Translations under genes and position numbers: made by a program | In this document: positions 6,712-13,512 of the stretch, piece after piece | Layout of the letters: each line of letters begins with the position of its first letter | How positions within the stretch are numbered: position 1 is the first letter of the stretch | Notes under the pieces: generated by a model | Seen by the model: the letters and a program-made list of their open reading frames with translations, nothing else | Told to the model about the DNA's origin: nothing | The model's database searches: none | Source of the DNA: Massilia sp. UBA2604 | Lineage (GTDB): Bacteria; Pseudomonadota; Gammaproteobacteria; Burkholderiales; Burkholderiaceae_D | Assembly: GCA_002339265.1 (NCBI GenBank) | Contig: DDKG01000286.1 | Span: forward strand, 1 to 16,366 | Reading direction: 5' to 3' | DNA: 16,366 nucleotides

Positions 6712-6839
6712 CCGGTGAACGGACGCAGGCTGCCGTCAGCCTGGACCCGCGACACGCACAGTAGTTTGCCGTGCAACGACTCCAGTTCGACCGCGGCGTT
6801 GTCGCTCAAGATTTCCACCTTGAACTCGAAGTCGCGTGA
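6702..6839 (-). pseudogene. vgrG-like fragment (type VI secretion spike, part of N-terminal domain)
   Basis: 46 consecutive minus-strand codons read SRDFEFKVEILSDNAAVELE, then SLHGKLLCVS and ADGSLRPFTGYVT. This matches the pattern I know from the N-terminal (gp27-like) domain of VgrG: FEFxVExLSxD, then LLGK, then G-x-x-R-x-F-x-GYV. Both ends are abrupt. The upstream side (above 6839) changes into nrtD-like plus-strand sequence, and the downstream side (below 6702) into the membrane protein gene. There is no start codon, spike domain or C-terminus, so it is a broken relic. Identification is by eye from family knowledge. Confidence 0.5.
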
Positions 6840-6840
6840 A

Positions 6841-6930
6841 AACGGGCCGGCGACAACGATTGGCGAGCTGTGGAAGGGGAAACTAAAACGACCGCGCAAG
6901 CGCGTGGCGCTGGCGCAGGATGCGCGCTAA
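6841..6930 (+). pseudogene. diverged 3'-terminal remnant of an nrtD-like gene
   Basis: The plus-strand translation NGPATTIGELWKGKLKRPRK followed by RVALAQDAR and a stop aligns without gaps to NrtD residues 219-247 (NGPAATIGEIVEVELARPRD, RVALAQDVR). At base level about 67 of 88 positions agree with 5455-5542, by hand count. Similarity fades after 6930, although a weak echo of the NrtD tail may continue (RQTAGYLGYFHRKE in another frame). The rest of the gene is absent. It abuts the vgrG-like relic and marks a recombination boundary. Confidence 0.6.
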
Positions 6931-6946
6931 GCCGGCAGACCGCCGG

Positions 6947-7420
6947 TTACCTTGGATACTTCCACAGAAAGGAAGGTATCGACTGGCGCCATTCCTCGTC
7001 GGTCTGGTCCGGCACCGCGCGCAGGTCGAGCTGCCATTCGCGCACGACTCTGCCGGCATCGATCTCGACATAGATCTCGTCGGGGTGGACTTCACGAGGC
7101 GGATAGCCGGTGCGGCGACGCTCGCCGCGGCTGCCGCGGATGATCCCGCTGAACCAGGTCGCGGCCAGTGGCAGCGCGGGTGGCAGCAGGAGCTCCTCGA
7201 GCAAGGCTTGCGGGTCTGGCGAAATGCGGGTCAGGCACAGGATGCGGTCCGGGCCATATTCCTGGATCTCCCAGGTAGCGCGATAGCCCCGTGAGCACCC
7301 TGGCCAGCCCCTGAACCGGGGAGGCGAGGGCAGCGATTTGCGATATGACTCGAGCGGAAACGTGTAGATCGAATAGACATCGCCATCGACCGTCATCTGT
7401 TCGAGAAAGTCCATCGACAT
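6947..7420 (-). CDS. hypothetical protein (157 aa)
   Basis: I do not recognise the family. The ATG at 7420 has AAGGA seven bases upstream, a good ribosome site; a second ATG two codons later is possible. The protein is soluble, with no signal peptide or TM. It is rich in Pro, Arg and Trp: FRGWPGCSRGYRATWEIQEY, GPDRILCLTRISPDP, then GYPPREVHPDEIYVEIDAGR, WQLDLRAVPDQTDEEW and a C-terminal SFLWKYPR. Strong third-position GC bias in this frame supports coding. It ends 16 bases from the nrtD-like remnant, convergent to it. Confidence 0.7.
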   Translation of the reverse strand: MSMDFLEQMTVDGDVYSIYTFPLESYRKSLPSPPRFRGWPGCSRGYRATWEIQEYGPDRILCLTRISPDPQALLEELLLPPALPLAATWFSGIIRGSRGERRRTGYPPREVHPDEIYVEIDAGRVVREWQLDLRAVPDQTDEEWRQSIPSFLWKYPR

Positions 7421-7481
7421 GGCTGTTCCTTCAGGTCTGCGCCGTGCGTGACCCGGTCATGCCGGCGGGATTGGATCGGTC

Positions 7482-7502
7482 CGCCTGGCATCTGCCCAGG
7501 CG
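7482..7502 (-). terminator. small hairpin between two hypothetical genes
   Basis: Perfect seven-base arms CGCCTGG/CCAGGCG surround a seven-base loop. It lies just after the stop of the 85-aa gene on the minus strand and before the 157-aa gene. No T-run follows, so a terminator role is uncertain. Confidence 0.3.
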
Positions 7503-7519
7503 CTTCGCAGGATGCTAGG

Positions 7520-7777
7520 TCAGGGCGCTTTTTTCTTCTGGACCTGGCGCTGCTGCTGCTTGCGCTGGGTTTGATTGCGGTTCTGCTTGGCTTCATACAG
7601 TGCGACCGCGTCCAGCTTGGCCTGGGCGACCGTGCGCAGTTCTTCCCGGTCATCGTGCGTGACGAAGTAGTCGTTGGCCTGCGCCTCGACCACCAGCTTG
7701 ATCGCGGCTTCGTCATCGAGGTTGTAGATCTCGGTGAGCAGGGTCGTTACTTCATCAAGAAAGTCTTCATAAGTCAT
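7520..7777 (-). CDS. hypothetical protein with acidic head and Gln/Lys-rich tail (85 aa)
   Basis: I do not recognise it. The N-terminal 65 residues look like a compact helical domain (MTYEDFLDEVTTLLTEIYNL, DDEAAIKLVVEAQAND, then REELRTVAQAKLDAVALYEA). The last 20 residues are a charged, disordered tail of Gln, Arg and Lys (QTQRKQQQRQVQKKK). The opposite charge of head and tail may suggest binding to nucleic acid or another protein, but this is only an inference. AAGGA lies about ten bases before the ATG at 7777. It shares strand with the 157-aa gene 100 bases downstream. Confidence 0.65.
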   Translation of the reverse strand: MTYEDFLDEVTTLLTEIYNLDDEAAIKLVVEAQANDYFVTHDDREELRTVAQAKLDAVALYEAKQNRNQTQRKQQQRQVQKKKAP

Positions 7778-7835
7778 GGCGCGATCGTCCTTGAGTAAAA
7801 GGAGAAATAATAGGGTAAGAACCGGAGTAAAAACA

Positions 7836-7863
7836 AAAACGCCAGCCCGAAGGCTGGCGTTTT
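7836..7863 (-). terminator. bidirectional intrinsic terminator after tRNA-Lys
   Basis: Perfect 12-base arms (AAAACGCCAGCC and GGCTGGCGTTTT) flank a four-base loop. In the minus-strand transcript the loop is UUCG closed by C-G, the exceptionally stable tetraloop, followed by TTTTTGTTTTT. It lies ten bases past the 3' end of the tRNA gene. The plus-strand reading also ends in Ts, so it could work both ways. Confidence 0.9.
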
Positions 7864-7873
7864 TGAGAATCTT

Positions 7874-7949
7874 TGGTAGGCCGTGCGTGGCTCGAACACG
7901 CGACCAACGGATTAAAAGTCCGCTGCTCTACCAACTGAGCTAACGACCC
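7874..7949 (-). tRNA. tRNA-Lys (anticodon TTT)
   Basis: A 76-base cloverleaf reads on the minus strand from GGGTCGTTAGCTCAG to CCA, which is encoded. The acceptor stem has a G1-U72 wobble and a U4-G69 wobble. The anticodon loop is CTTTTAA with TTT at 7914-7916, reading Lys AAA/AAG. The T-arm is GCGTG-TTCGAGC-CACGC. It sits downstream of cpoB on the same strand and is followed by a strong terminator. Confidence 0.97.
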
Positions 7950-8024
7950 GAAGAAACGAGATTATAGGGCCATGCCCCGGAGCTGTCAATTGCCGAGCCT
8001 GTCAACGGGACACGGCAACTGACT

Positions 8025-8780
8025 TTACTTCAGCGACGCCAGCCGGTCGCGCGCCGTCTGCGCCGCGCTCGAGTCCGGATACTTGGACACCAGCGTCTGC
8101 AGCGACTTCTTCGCGTTCTTGTTGTCCTTCAGCAGGGCGTAGCTGCTGGCGATGTTCAGCATCGCATCCGGCACCTTGGCGCTGTCGGCGTAGGTGGTGG
8201 TCACGACCTGCTGGGCCGCGATGGCCTTCTTGTAGTCGCCCAGTGCGTAAAAGGTGTTGCCCAGCCAGTATTGCGCATTCGACGCATAGGCAGATTGCGG
8301 ATACTGCTTCACGAATTCCTGCAGCGCAACCGAGGCGCCCTTGTAGTCGCCCGACTGGAACAGGGCAGTCGCGGCCTCATAGGCGGTCTTCTCGGTCGGC
8401 ATCACCTCGGCGGCCTGGCCGTCGATCATCTCCTGGCGCGGTTCGAAGCGCTTCATGCGCGCGTCGAGGTCGGCATACAGCTGCTTCTGGCTTTCCTGGG
8501 CCTTGGTCAGTTCATTCTGCAGCACTTCGATCTGGCCGCGCAGGCGCGCGATCTCGCGCATGGTCTGCTCGTGCTGGTTCAGCATTTCGATCTGGACCGT
8601 CTTGTCCGACTTGCCGTCGATGCGCGTGGTCAGGTCGCGCGTGATGTTGTCGACCTTGGTGCGCAGGTCGAGGATGGCCTTGCGCGCTTCATTGTCGTCG
8701 AACGGGCCGGCCACGGCCTGCAGTGGCAACCAGGCGGCCAGGACGAGGCAGGCAAGACGGGTCGGGGACAGTTTGATCAT
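8025..8780 (-). CDS. cpoB: Tol-Pal system protein CpoB (YbgF)
   Basis: 251 residues, close to the family's usual length. A Sec signal peptide (ACLVLAAWLPLQAVA) likely ends at about residue 24, so it is periplasmic. A charged coiled-coil stretch at about 35-95 (trimerisation region) follows. From about 130 to the end are TPR-like repeats: AYEAATALFQSGDYKGASVA, YWLGNTFYALGDYKKAIAAQ and ASSYALLKDNKNAKKSLQTL. CpoB links the Tol-Pal machine to peptidoglycan synthesis by PBP1B during division. It is the last gene of the cluster, 105 bases after pal and behind a terminator-like hairpin, so it may be expressed at a lower level or have its own promoter. Confidence 0.95.
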   Translation of the reverse strand: MIKLSPTRLACLVLAAWLPLQAVAGPFDDNEARKAILDLRTKVDNITRDLTTRIDGKSDKTVQIEMLNQHEQTMREIARLRGQIEVLQNELTKAQESQKQLYADLDARMKRFEPRQEMIDGQAAEVMPTEKTAYEAATALFQSGDYKGASVALQEFVKQYPQSAYASNAQYWLGNTFYALGDYKKAIAAQQVVTTTYADSAKVPDAMLNIASSYALLKDNKNAKKSLQTLVSKYPDSSAAQTARDRLASLK

Positions 8781-8820
8781 ATGCGTTGCTCTTTCTACTA
8801 AACCGGTTGCTGAGATAAAA

Positions 8821-8856
8821 CGGGGCGGGTTGCAGTCTGCACTGCGTCCCGCCCCG
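8821..8856 (-). terminator. terminator-like hairpin between pal and cpoB
   Basis: Outer nine-base arms CGGGGCGGG/CCCGCCCCG and inner five-base arms GCAGT/ACTGC are separated by a two-by-two internal loop, with a four-base loop at the top. On the minus strand the stem is followed by TTTTAT, the form of an intrinsic terminator. A smaller hairpin (CGGCT/AGCCG, 8865-8879) lies between it and the pal stop. Confidence 0.7.
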
Positions 8857-8885
8857 CTGTCAATCGGCTGTGTCAGCCGTATTGA

Positions 8886-9410
8886 TTACTGATAGACGAT
8901 GTCAGCGCGGCGGTTTTCAGCCCAGGCTTCTTCGTTGCTGCCGGTTGCTTTTGGCTTTTCTTCGCCCAGCGAGACGGCTTCCATCTGGCCTTCCGACACG
9001 CCCAGCGACGCCATCGAGCGACGGACGGCTTCAGCACGCTTCTGGCCCAGGGCCAGGTTGTACTCGGTGCCGCCGCGTTCGTCGGTGTTGCCTTGGATCA
9101 GGACTTTACGCGAGGTGTTCTTGGTCAGGTAGCCCGAGTGGTTCTGGACCACTGGCTGGCCGTCGGCGCGCACCACGAAGCTGTCGTAGTCGAAGTAGAC
9201 GCTACGGTTGGCCAGGACGCCTTTTGGATCGTTCAGTGGATCGACGGTGCCGGTTTCCACTGGGCGGATGTCACGTGCGTCAGCAACTGGTGCTGCTGGC
9301 TCTGGCGACTTTTCAACGACTGGGGTTTCTTCCAGTTTGGTTGGCGACGAGCAAGCGGCCAGCAGGGCTGCAGCGGAAGCGATGAAAGCGAGACTCTTGA
9401 AGTTGCGCAT
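8886..9410 (-). CDS. pal: peptidoglycan-associated lipoprotein Pal
   Basis: 174 residues with a lipoprotein signal ending in LLAAC (Cys20 is the lipidated residue). A Pro/Glu-rich linker precedes the OmpA-like domain (about 70-174), which includes VYFDYDSFVV, LIQGNTDERGGTEYNLALGQ, RAEAVRRSMASLGV and VSLGEEKP. These are the residues that bind diaminopimelate in peptidoglycan. It is anchored in the outer membrane and pulled to division sites by TolB/TolA. The start is supported by AGGAG eight bases upstream. It follows tolB by 34 bases. Confidence 0.97.
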   Translation of the reverse strand: MRNFKSLAFIASAAALLAACSSPTKLEETPVVEKSPEPAAPVADARDIRPVETGTVDPLNDPKGVLANRSVYFDYDSFVVRADGQPVVQNHSGYLTKNTSRKVLIQGNTDERGGTEYNLALGQKRAEAVRRSMASLGVSEGQMEAVSLGEEKPKATGSNEEAWAENRRADIVYQ

Positions 9411-9444
9411 GGATTTTCTCCTGTTCTGGTTAAGGTTTTACTTC

Positions 9445-10716
9445 TTACTTCATGAAAGGACCCCAGCTGGGCTCCCGAATGTTTCCCGCTTTGGTCGTCA
9501 AGCGTTGCTTGACCCGTCCATCCACTGACACCACTGCAAGCGAGACGCGCCCGCCGCCCTTGGTTGCATACATGATGTACTTGCCGTTAGGCGAAAAACT
9601 CGGTTCGGTGGCCCCATCGGCCAGGCGAAGTTCCCGGCCGCTTGCCAGGTCCATCGCGTATAAGGAGAAAGCGCCGCCGCGCTGCGAAATCCAGGCCAGC
9701 GTCTTGCCGTCGGACGAGACGCGTGGGCTGATGTTGTAGTTGCCATTGAACGTCACGCGGGTGGCATTGCCGCCATTGACGCTCATCTTGTAGATCTGAG
9801 GGCCGCCGCTGCGGTCGCTCGTGAAATAGATGGTCTGGCCGTCGGCCGAGAATTGTGGCTCGGTATCGATGGCCGGGTTGTTGGTCAGGCGGCGATGGCC
9901 GCTGCCGCTCGAATTGACCGAGTAGATTTCGGTATTGCCGTCCTGCGACAGGGCCACGGCCAGGGTCGAGCCGTCCGGCGACCATGCAGGCGCCGAGTTG
10001 TTGCCCTTCTGGTTCGAGATCACGTTGCGGCGACCGGTCATCAGGTCTTGCAGGTAGACCACCGGCTTGCGGTTTTCCATCGAGACGTAGGCCACCTTAC
10101 TGCCGTCCGGCGACCAGGCCGGCGAGATGATCGGTTCCTTGCCCTGGGTGGCGATGATCTCGTTCTCGCCGTCGGCGTCGGCCACGGCCAGCGCGTAGCG
10201 GTTGGCCGCGCGGTCTTCCTTCACATAGGCGATGCGGGTCGAGAAGATGCCGCGCACGCCGGTCAGCTTTTCATAGACGTCGTCGGCGATGCGGTGCGCC
10301 TGCAGGCGGGTGTAGCGCGGTTGCACTTCGCCGCCCAGCTGCGAGATTTCGCCGCCCTTGACGGTGTCGAGCAGCTTGTAGCGGATCGCGAAACGGCCGT
10401 CCGGCTGGCGCGCCACGCTGCCGACCACGAGCGCGTCGGCGCCACTGGCTTTAAACGCGCCCAGGTTGACCTGGCCGGCGTCGGCATCGCTGATCACCTG
10501 GCCGGCGTCGATCACCTTGAACACGCCACTGCGCTCGAGGTCGGCACGGATGACGGCCGACACTTTATCTGGTGCGACGGATTCGTCGGCGAAGGCGGCG
10601 ATGGCCACCGGAATCTGGTTGCTGCCGACGCCGGCGATTTCGATCTGGATCTGCGCATTGGCTGTTGTCCCCATCGCGAGGGAAACGCTGAACAGCAAAA
10701 TGTGAAGTTTTTTCAT
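9445..10716 (-). CDS. tolB: Tol-Pal system periplasmic protein TolB
   Basis: 423 residues, standard length. A Sec signal peptide (LLFSVSLAMGTTANA) ends at about residue 21. An N-terminal domain (about 22-160) contains KVSAVIRADLERSGVFKVID. A six-bladed beta-propeller follows, with repeated blade motifs such as PAWSPDGSKVAYVS, PAWSPDGSTLAVAL, PQFSADGQTIYFTS and PSFSPNGKYIMYAT. TolB shuttles between Pal and TolA in the periplasm. The ribosome site (GAGA) is weak. It lies 31 bases after tolA, consistent with one transcript. Confidence 0.97.
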   Translation of the reverse strand: MKKLHILLFSVSLAMGTTANAQIQIEIAGVGSNQIPVAIAAFADESVAPDKVSAVIRADLERSGVFKVIDAGQVISDADAGQVNLGAFKASGADALVVGSVARQPDGRFAIRYKLLDTVKGGEISQLGGEVQPRYTRLQAHRIADDVYEKLTGVRGIFSTRIAYVKEDRAANRYALAVADADGENEIIATQGKEPIISPAWSPDGSKVAYVSMENRKPVVYLQDLMTGRRNVISNQKGNNSAPAWSPDGSTLAVALSQDGNTEIYSVNSSGSGHRRLTNNPAIDTEPQFSADGQTIYFTSDRSGGPQIYKMSVNGGNATRVTFNGNYNISPRVSSDGKTLAWISQRGGAFSLYAMDLASGRELRLADGATEPSFSPNGKYIMYATKGGGRVSLAVVSVDGRVKQRLTTKAGNIREPSWGPFMK

Positions 10717-10747
10717 GGTGTCTCTAGTAAAACAGGTTCAAACCGAA

Positions 10748-11725
10748 TCAATCGTAGTCTTTCATCGAGAAATTCACGTCAAGCGTACGCTCCACGGTCC
10801 CGTCCTTCTTCTTGGGCAGCGGAGATGCTTTCTTGATACCATTTTCCACTGCTCTGTCAAATTCTGGCACACCGCTGCTTTTCACCAGGCGTACCGACAT
10901 GATTTCGCCGGTTGGCAGCTGCTCCACCCGGAACGTGGCGCGCGGATTGCCGGCCACGTCGGTATTGCCCGGATAAGCCGTCGCGCTCTTGATCGCGGCC
11001 GTGATCGCGGCGATGTAACCGCCATCGCTGCGCGGGCCGGTCGACTTCGCGGCGGTGCCGGTGCTGCCCATGGCGCCGGCCATGCGCTTGAGTTCTTCCT
11101 GGCGGAATTTCTCGAGCTTGGCGGCCTCGGCCTTGGCGGCAGCGGCTTCCTTTTTCTTCTTTTCAGCGGCAGCGGCGTCAGCCTTCTTCTTCTCCGCAGC
11201 TTCCTTCTTCTTGCGCTCGGCGTCCTCGAGTTTCTTCTTCTCGGCTTCGTCGCGCTTCTTCTGTTCCGCTTCCTCGCGTTTCTTCTGCTCGGCCTCTTCG
11301 CGCTTGCGTTCTTCCGCTTCCTTGCGCTTCTTCTCTTCGGCGGCAGCCTTCTTCGCTTCTTCTTCCTTGCGTTTCTTTTCCTCGCGCAGGGCGATGTCCG
11401 GATCCGGCGTCGGCGCAGGACGTTCCACCACCGGCTCAGGTGGAGGAGGTGGCGGCGGTTCCGGCGCGGGTTCCGGTTCCGGCTCCGGCTCGGGTTCCGG
11501 CGCCGGTTCGGGCGGCAATTCGGGCGCGGCGGCGGTCTGCACCGACATATCCCACACCTCGGCCTCGACCGAGACCGGATTGACCTTCTGCCAGCTCACG
11601 CCGATCGCCAGGAAGGCCAGCAGCGCCATGTGCACCGCCACCGCCAGCAGGAACGATGGCAGCGGTTTCGGTTCTGGCGGCACGTAATACGGCGAGCCGT
11701 TGTTGGCGGACTTCGGTGCGGTCAT
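10748..11725 (-). CDS. tolA: Tol-Pal system protein TolA
   Basis: 325 residues in three parts. One TM helix (LLAVAVHMALLAFLAIGVSW, about 26-45) anchors it in the inner membrane. A Pro/Glu linker (alternating PE repeats at about 71-98) is followed by a long Lys/Glu/Ala helical region (about 114-215) built of near-repeats such as KKREEAEQ. The C-terminal domain (about 230-325) resembles the TonB/TolA C-terminal fold, with RATFRVEQLPTGEIMSVRLV and GVPEFDRAVENGI. It spans the periplasm and transmits force from TolQR to Pal/TolB. The repeated codons give low-complexity DNA at 11130-11530, a site prone to length variation. It is ten bases from the tolR stop. Confidence 0.95.
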   Translation of the reverse strand: MTAPKSANNGSPYYVPPEPKPLPSFLLAVAVHMALLAFLAIGVSWQKVNPVSVEAEVWDMSVQTAAAPELPPEPAPEPEPEPEPEPAPEPPPPPPPEPVVERPAPTPDPDIALREEKKRKEEEAKKAAAEEKKRKEAEERKREEAEQKKREEAEQKKRDEAEKKKLEDAERKKKEAAEKKKADAAAAEKKKKEAAAAKAEAAKLEKFRQEELKRMAGAMGSTGTAAKSTGPRSDGGYIAAITAAIKSATAYPGNTDVAGNPRATFRVEQLPTGEIMSVRLVKSSGVPEFDRAVENGIKKASPLPKKKDGTVERTLDVNFSMKDYD

Positions 11726-11735
11726 ATCGTCGGCG

Positions 11736-12167
11736 TCACTGGGTGGCCAGGCCGACCCGGTTGATGCCCATCTTCTTGGCTTCCGAAATCAGCTGGATCA
11801 CGTCGTCATACTTACTGTCGCGGTCGCCTGCGATCAGGACCGGAAAGTCCGGATTCTCTTCGTGCAGCGCGCGCAGGCGCTGCAGCAGGGCGGAGCGGTC
11901 GGCCACTTCATCCTGGGCGACCTTTACCTTGCCGTGAACGCCGATCGACAGCTTGTTGCCCGGCTCGATCGAAATCTGGATATACGTGTCCGGCGGCAGC
12001 GCGGATTTCTCGGCGCGTGGCAGATTGACAACGCTCGGCGCCTCATTTGCCGGCACCGCCATGAAAATAATGAGCAGCACCAGCATCACGTCGATGTATG
12101 GCACGACGTTGATCTCGGACTTGAACTTGCGGCGACGTCCGCCGCGCATGCTGCTGGAAAATGCCAT
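11736..12167 (-). CDS. tolR: Tol-Pal system protein TolR
   Basis: 143 residues of the ExbD/TolR family. A basic N-terminus (RGGRRRKFKSEINVVPYIDV) leads into a single TM (MLVLLIIFMAV). The Asp in PYIDV (D26) is the conserved proton-path residue at the start of the TM. The periplasmic domain includes NLPRAEKSALPP and ALHEENPDFPVLIAGD. With TolQ it forms the proton-driven motor of the inner membrane. It lies 27 bases after tolQ and ten before tolA. Confidence 0.97.
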   Translation of the reverse strand: MAFSSSMRGGRRRKFKSEINVVPYIDVMLVLLIIFMAVPANEAPSVVNLPRAEKSALPPDTYIQISIEPGNKLSIGVHGKVKVAQDEVADRSALLQRLRALHEENPDFPVLIAGDRDSKYDDVIQLISEAKKMGINRVGLATQ

Positions 12168-12194
12168 CCCGATGCTCTCCCGGTTCCTTGGTGA

Positions 12195-12878
12195 TCAGCG
12201 CGACTGGCGCTGGAGGATGTTCGAGAATTCCTCGACGAAGCTTTCGAAGCGGTTCGCCAAGCGGTCGATGTCGTGCGTGAAGCGGTTGTACGCGACCACG
12301 GCAGGGATTGCGGCGAACAGGCCGATCGCGGTCGCGATCAGCGCTTCGGCGATGCCGGGAGCGACCACGGCCAGGGTGGCTTGCTCGACGCTGGCCAGGC
12401 CGCGGAACGAGTTCATGATGCCCCATACGGTGCCCAAGAGGCCGATGTAAGGCGAAACCGAACCGACCGAAGCGAGGAAGTTCAGGTGGGTGTCGAGCGA
12501 GTCGAGTTCGCGCTGGAACGAGGCGCGCATGGCGCGGCGGGCGCCGTCGAGCACCGAGTTCATGTCCAGGGCTTCGCGCGATGCCTGCTTGCCCTTGATG
12601 AATTCGCCCATGCCGGCCTCGAAGATGCGGGCCAGGGGGCCGCTCTGGTCGCGCTGGCTGCTGGCGCTCTGGTGCAGGGTGTGCAGGTTGCCGCCGGCCC
12701 AGAAGCTGCGCTCGAACTGCTCGGTCTGCGCGCGGGCGGCGCGGATCGCGAACACCTTGCGGAAGATATAGGTCCAGCTCACGATCGACAGCAACAGCAG
12801 CAAGGCCATGATCAGCTGCACCAGCACGTGGGCATTGGCGATCAGGGAGACAAACGAAAGGTCGTGGGTTGCAGTCAT
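12195..12878 (-). CDS. tolQ: Tol-Pal system protein TolQ
   Basis: 227 residues of the ExbB/TolQ/MotA family with three TM segments, at about 16-38 (LIMALLLLLSIVSWTYIFR), 135-160 and 170-192 (ALIATAIGLFAAIPAVVAYN). The diagnostic stretch SPYIGLLGTVWGIMNSFRGL is complete. A large cytoplasmic loop (about 40-130) lies between TM1 and TM2. It is the stator/pentamer part of the TolQR proton motor. It starts 23 bases after ybgC ends. Confidence 0.97.
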   Translation of the reverse strand: MTATHDLSFVSLIANAHVLVQLIMALLLLLSIVSWTYIFRKVFAIRAARAQTEQFERSFWAGGNLHTLHQSASSQRDQSGPLARIFEAGMGEFIKGKQASREALDMNSVLDGARRAMRASFQRELDSLDTHLNFLASVGSVSPYIGLLGTVWGIMNSFRGLASVEQATLAVVAPGIAEALIATAIGLFAAIPAVVAYNRFTHDIDRLANRFESFVEEFSNILQRQSR

Positions 12879-12901
12879 CGTAAGCTTAATTGTGTAAATA
12901 T

Positions 12902-13306
12902 TCAGGCGGCACGCATTTTAGCAGCCACGTGGTCGGGCAGGGAACGGGGGCGTGTGGTTCTTACATCAACGCAGCCGATTTTCACGTTGGCCGAATTGAG
13001 CAGCACCTCGCCGCACCATGCTTCCTGGAGAAACTGAACCGAGGCTCCGCCCACTTTGGTCACGCTGGTACGGATGCTCAGTTCATCGTCGAGACGGGCG
13101 GCGAAGCGGTAATCGAGGGTCATGCTCCTGACGACGAAGGCCGTATGGTCGGCGTCGATCAGCGCTTGTTGCTCGATTCCGAGAGCACGCAGGAACTCGG
13201 TGCGGCCACGTTCGAAGAACTTCAGGTAGTTGGCATGATAGACAATGCCTCCGGCGTCGGTATCTTCGTAATAAACCCTGACAGGCCAGTTGTACACTGA
13301 AGGCAT
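12902..13306 (-). CDS. ybgC: Tol-Pal associated acyl-CoA thioesterase YbgC
   Basis: 134 residues from the ATG at 13306, which fits the family (about 134). The frame extends upstream to 13414, but that part is not conserved-looking and overlaps palindromes, so it is excluded. The hot-dog-fold active-site motif YYEDTDAGGIVYHANYLKFF is present, with D17 as the catalytic Asp by motif. Other family marks are ERGRTEFLRALGI and LDYRFAARLDDEL. The ribosome site before 13306 is weak (AAAGA). YbgC hydrolyses acyl-CoA thioesters and associates with phospholipid synthesis. It is the first gene of the tol-pal operon. Confidence 0.93.
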   Translation of the reverse strand: MPSVYNWPVRVYYEDTDAGGIVYHANYLKFFERGRTEFLRALGIEQQALIDADHTAFVVRSMTLDYRFAARLDDELSIRTSVTKVGGASVQFLQEAWCGEVLLNSANVKIGCVDVRTTRPRSLPDHVAAKMRAA

Positions 13307-13350
13307 TCTTTGTTGCCGAATTAATGAAAACGGGAAATATTTTACGCGAC

Positions 13351-13393
13351 TTTCCACTTTAATATGTACGCTGACGTACGTTGAAAGTGGAAA
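13351..13393. repeat. long palindrome upstream of ybgC
   Basis: Outer arms TTTCCACTTT (13351-13360) and AAAGTGGAAA (13384-13393) are perfect ten-base complements. Inner arms GTACG (13366-13370) and CGTAC (13375-13379) enclose CTGA. The word TTTTACG occurs as a direct repeat on both sides (13340-13346 and 13396-13402). It lies 45-90 bases before the ybgC start, where the tol operon promoter is expected. It may be an operator or a leader hairpin; no regulator can be named. Confidence 0.6.
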
Positions 13394-13410
13394 AGTTTTA
13401 CGTATTGATA

Positions 13411-13428
13411 GCACGGGGTCGTGCTTTT
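13411..13428 (+). terminator. short hairpin with TTTT, upstream of ybgC
   Basis: GCACG-GGGT-CGTGC is followed by TTTT on the plus strand. No plus-strand gene lies upstream, so a terminator function is doubtful. It might protect the tol promoter region from antisense transcription, or be part of the palindromic cluster. Confidence 0.25.
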
Positions 13429-13512
13429 GAGCAGTAGTAGACTTGAAACGTGGTTAAAAGACCAATCACTGTAACACTTTCTCACAAATGCGAGGAGTGT
13501 CGGTATATCGTG

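Noticed and set aside
10715..11764. 349-codon plus-strand frame opposite tolA
   Set aside because: Its Leu/Phe runs are the mirror of Lys/Glu codons in the tolA helical domain; no independent support.
13307..13414. 36-residue N-terminal extension of YbgC
   Set aside because: It would translate the palindrome; the family starts near MPSVYNWPVRVYYEDTDA and 134 residues is the expected length.
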